Position numbers and translations under genes: made by a program | Assembly (NCBI GenBank): GCA_964403335.1 | Contig: CAYOFI010000006.1 | Location: 15,907 to 79,906, forward strand | Length of the DNA: 64,000 nucleotides | Direction: 5' to 3' | From: CAZYAK01 sp964403335 | Lineage (GTDB): Bacteria; Patescibacteriota; Gracilibacteria; Peribacterales; Peribacteraceae | In this document: piece by piece, positions 63,370 to 64,000 of the stretch | Position numbering within the stretch: the first letter of the stretch is position 1 | Layout: each line of letters begins with the position of its first letter | The notes under the pieces: model-generated | The model's database searches: none | Told to the model about the DNA's origin: nothing | Seen by the model: the letters and a program-made list of their open reading frames with translations, nothing else

Positions 63370-64000
63370 ATGGCTTCCCACCCACGTAAATTCATCGCGC
63401 AGCCGACGGAAGATGACCTGAAAAAGTTCCCGGAAAAGGTCAAACACTTGGTCAAAAAGGGTCGTGAACAGCGGTATGTGACCCATCAGGAGATCATTTC
63501 GGCGGTCCCGAATGCCGAGGAAAACGTCGATTTGCTGGATGAGATTTACACCTTGTTCGTGGATTTGGGCATTCAAGTCATCGATGTGAAGGATGCGTTG
63601 ATCTGGGATAAGAAGGCGGGCAAGACGTCCGCGCCGCTGACCGTGCCGGAGCCGACGGAAGATTTGACGGAAGTGGCGGGCGGCGATGATGACACCGACG
63701 ACGATGCCGACGATGACACGGAGAAAGTGGAAAAGATGGGAGACGATGCCGACGGCGACGCCGTGAAGATGATCGCGATGGCGGGTATTGCCGTGGACAG
63801 CGACAAAGATTTGTCCGACGACGAACGCAAGAAGCGCCGCAAAGAACGTGAAGTCGATTTGCTGGAAATTTCCAACGACTCCGTGCGCATGTCTTTGTCC
63901 GAAATCGGACGCGGGCCGCTGATGGATGCGCGCAGAGAAGTCGAACTGGCGCGGCGGATTTTCGAGGAAGGGCTCGATTCCTTGCGCGCCAGCGATTCGT
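63370..64000 (+). CDS. rpoD: Primary RNA polymerase sigma factor RpoD, 5' part
   Basis: The frame is open to the window end, 210 codons. Residues about 10-62 match sigma region 1.1 (LVKKGREQRYVTHQEIISAVP, LDEIYTLFVDLGIQV). A very acidic linker (about 95-145, with GGDDDTDDDADDDTEKVE) follows. Region 1.2 begins at NDSVRMSLSEIGRGPLMDARREVELARRI. Regions 2-4 lie beyond the window. It is the sigma factor expected to read the TGnTATAAT and TTGnnn-N17-TATAAT promoters listed here. The leader is pyrimidine-rich. Confidence 0.9.
   Translation, partial: MASHPRKFIAQPTEDDLKKFPEKVKHLVKKGREQRYVTHQEIISAVPNAEENVDLLDEIYTLFVDLGIQVIDVKDALIWDKKAGKTSAPLTVPEPTEDLTEVAGGDDDTDDDADDDTEKVEKMGDDADGDAVKMIAMAGIAVDSDKDLSDDERKKRRKEREVDLLEISNDSVRMSLSEIGRGPLMDARREVELARRIFEEGLDSLRASDS

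Overview
The window looks like a chromosomal segment of a Candidate Phyla Radiation (Patescibacteria) bacterium, most like the Peregrinibacteria/Peribacteria. This is an inference from gene content: VirB4/TraG-type ATPases next to a small VirB2-like pilin, many SLH-domain surface proteins, a cysteine-rich DUF4215 repeat protein, PrsW, a stand-alone ferredoxin-like protein, and many lineage-specific small proteins. The standard code is used: TGA is a stop, for example at the atpD/atpC and atpC/atpI junctions, so this is not a code-25 lineage. One run of ten N at 45181-45190 marks an assembly gap.

Layout. 72-5640: SLH-sortase, VirB4/TraG-like ATPase, phospholipase D, single-domain response regulator. 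5848-7488: DUF4215 repeat surface protein. 7586-11750: tsf, rpsB, a foreign-looking secreted protein, glyS. 11864-16652: PrsW protease, SLH-S41 protease, DedA protein, coiled-coil protein. 16778-23465: complete F1Fo ATP synthase operon in the order D-C-I/Q-B-E-F-H-A-G. 23739-33368: Ca2+ P-type ATPase, rpsU, gyrB, GT4 glycosyltransferase, hisS, Nudix-like protein, methyltransferase-like protein. 33662-40074: SLH-vanadium haloperoxidase, voltage-sensor/bPH2 fusion, MutS-like ATPase, small membrane protein, ferredoxin-like protein, GIY-YIG protein, tRNA-His. 40110-50187: PKD/proline-rich membrane protein and pilin-like protein, M24 peptidase, 3D-PG-binding protein, MgtC, RlpA-like protein, second VirB4/TraG-like ATPase. 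50391-64000: coiled-coil protein, ybaB, mltG, LOG-like protein, der, leuS, NSUN methyltransferase, a tandemly duplicated small-gene module, dnaG and the 5' part of rpoD.

Themes. (1) Envelope: sortase, S41 protease, haloperoxidase and RlpA-like proteins each carry SLH or SLH-like regions, alongside MltG, a 3D/PG-binding protein and a cysteine-rich membrane-anchored protein. (2) DNA or protein transfer: two VirB4/TraG-type ATPases, a VirB2-like pilin and a PKD/proline-rich membrane protein. (3) Gene expression: many genes have an extended -10 box ending 6-11 nt before the start codon, predicting leaderless or nearly leaderless mRNAs. Others have pyrimidine-rich leaders without Shine-Dalgarno. 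Three genes with strong purine ribosome-binding sites and strong hairpin terminators stand apart and may be acquired. (4) Gene ends are often marked by imperfect palindromes built from degenerate 7-9 nt tandem words, a different word at each locus. One arm has entered the leuS reading frame.

I see no CRISPR array, rRNA operon, transposase or prophage.
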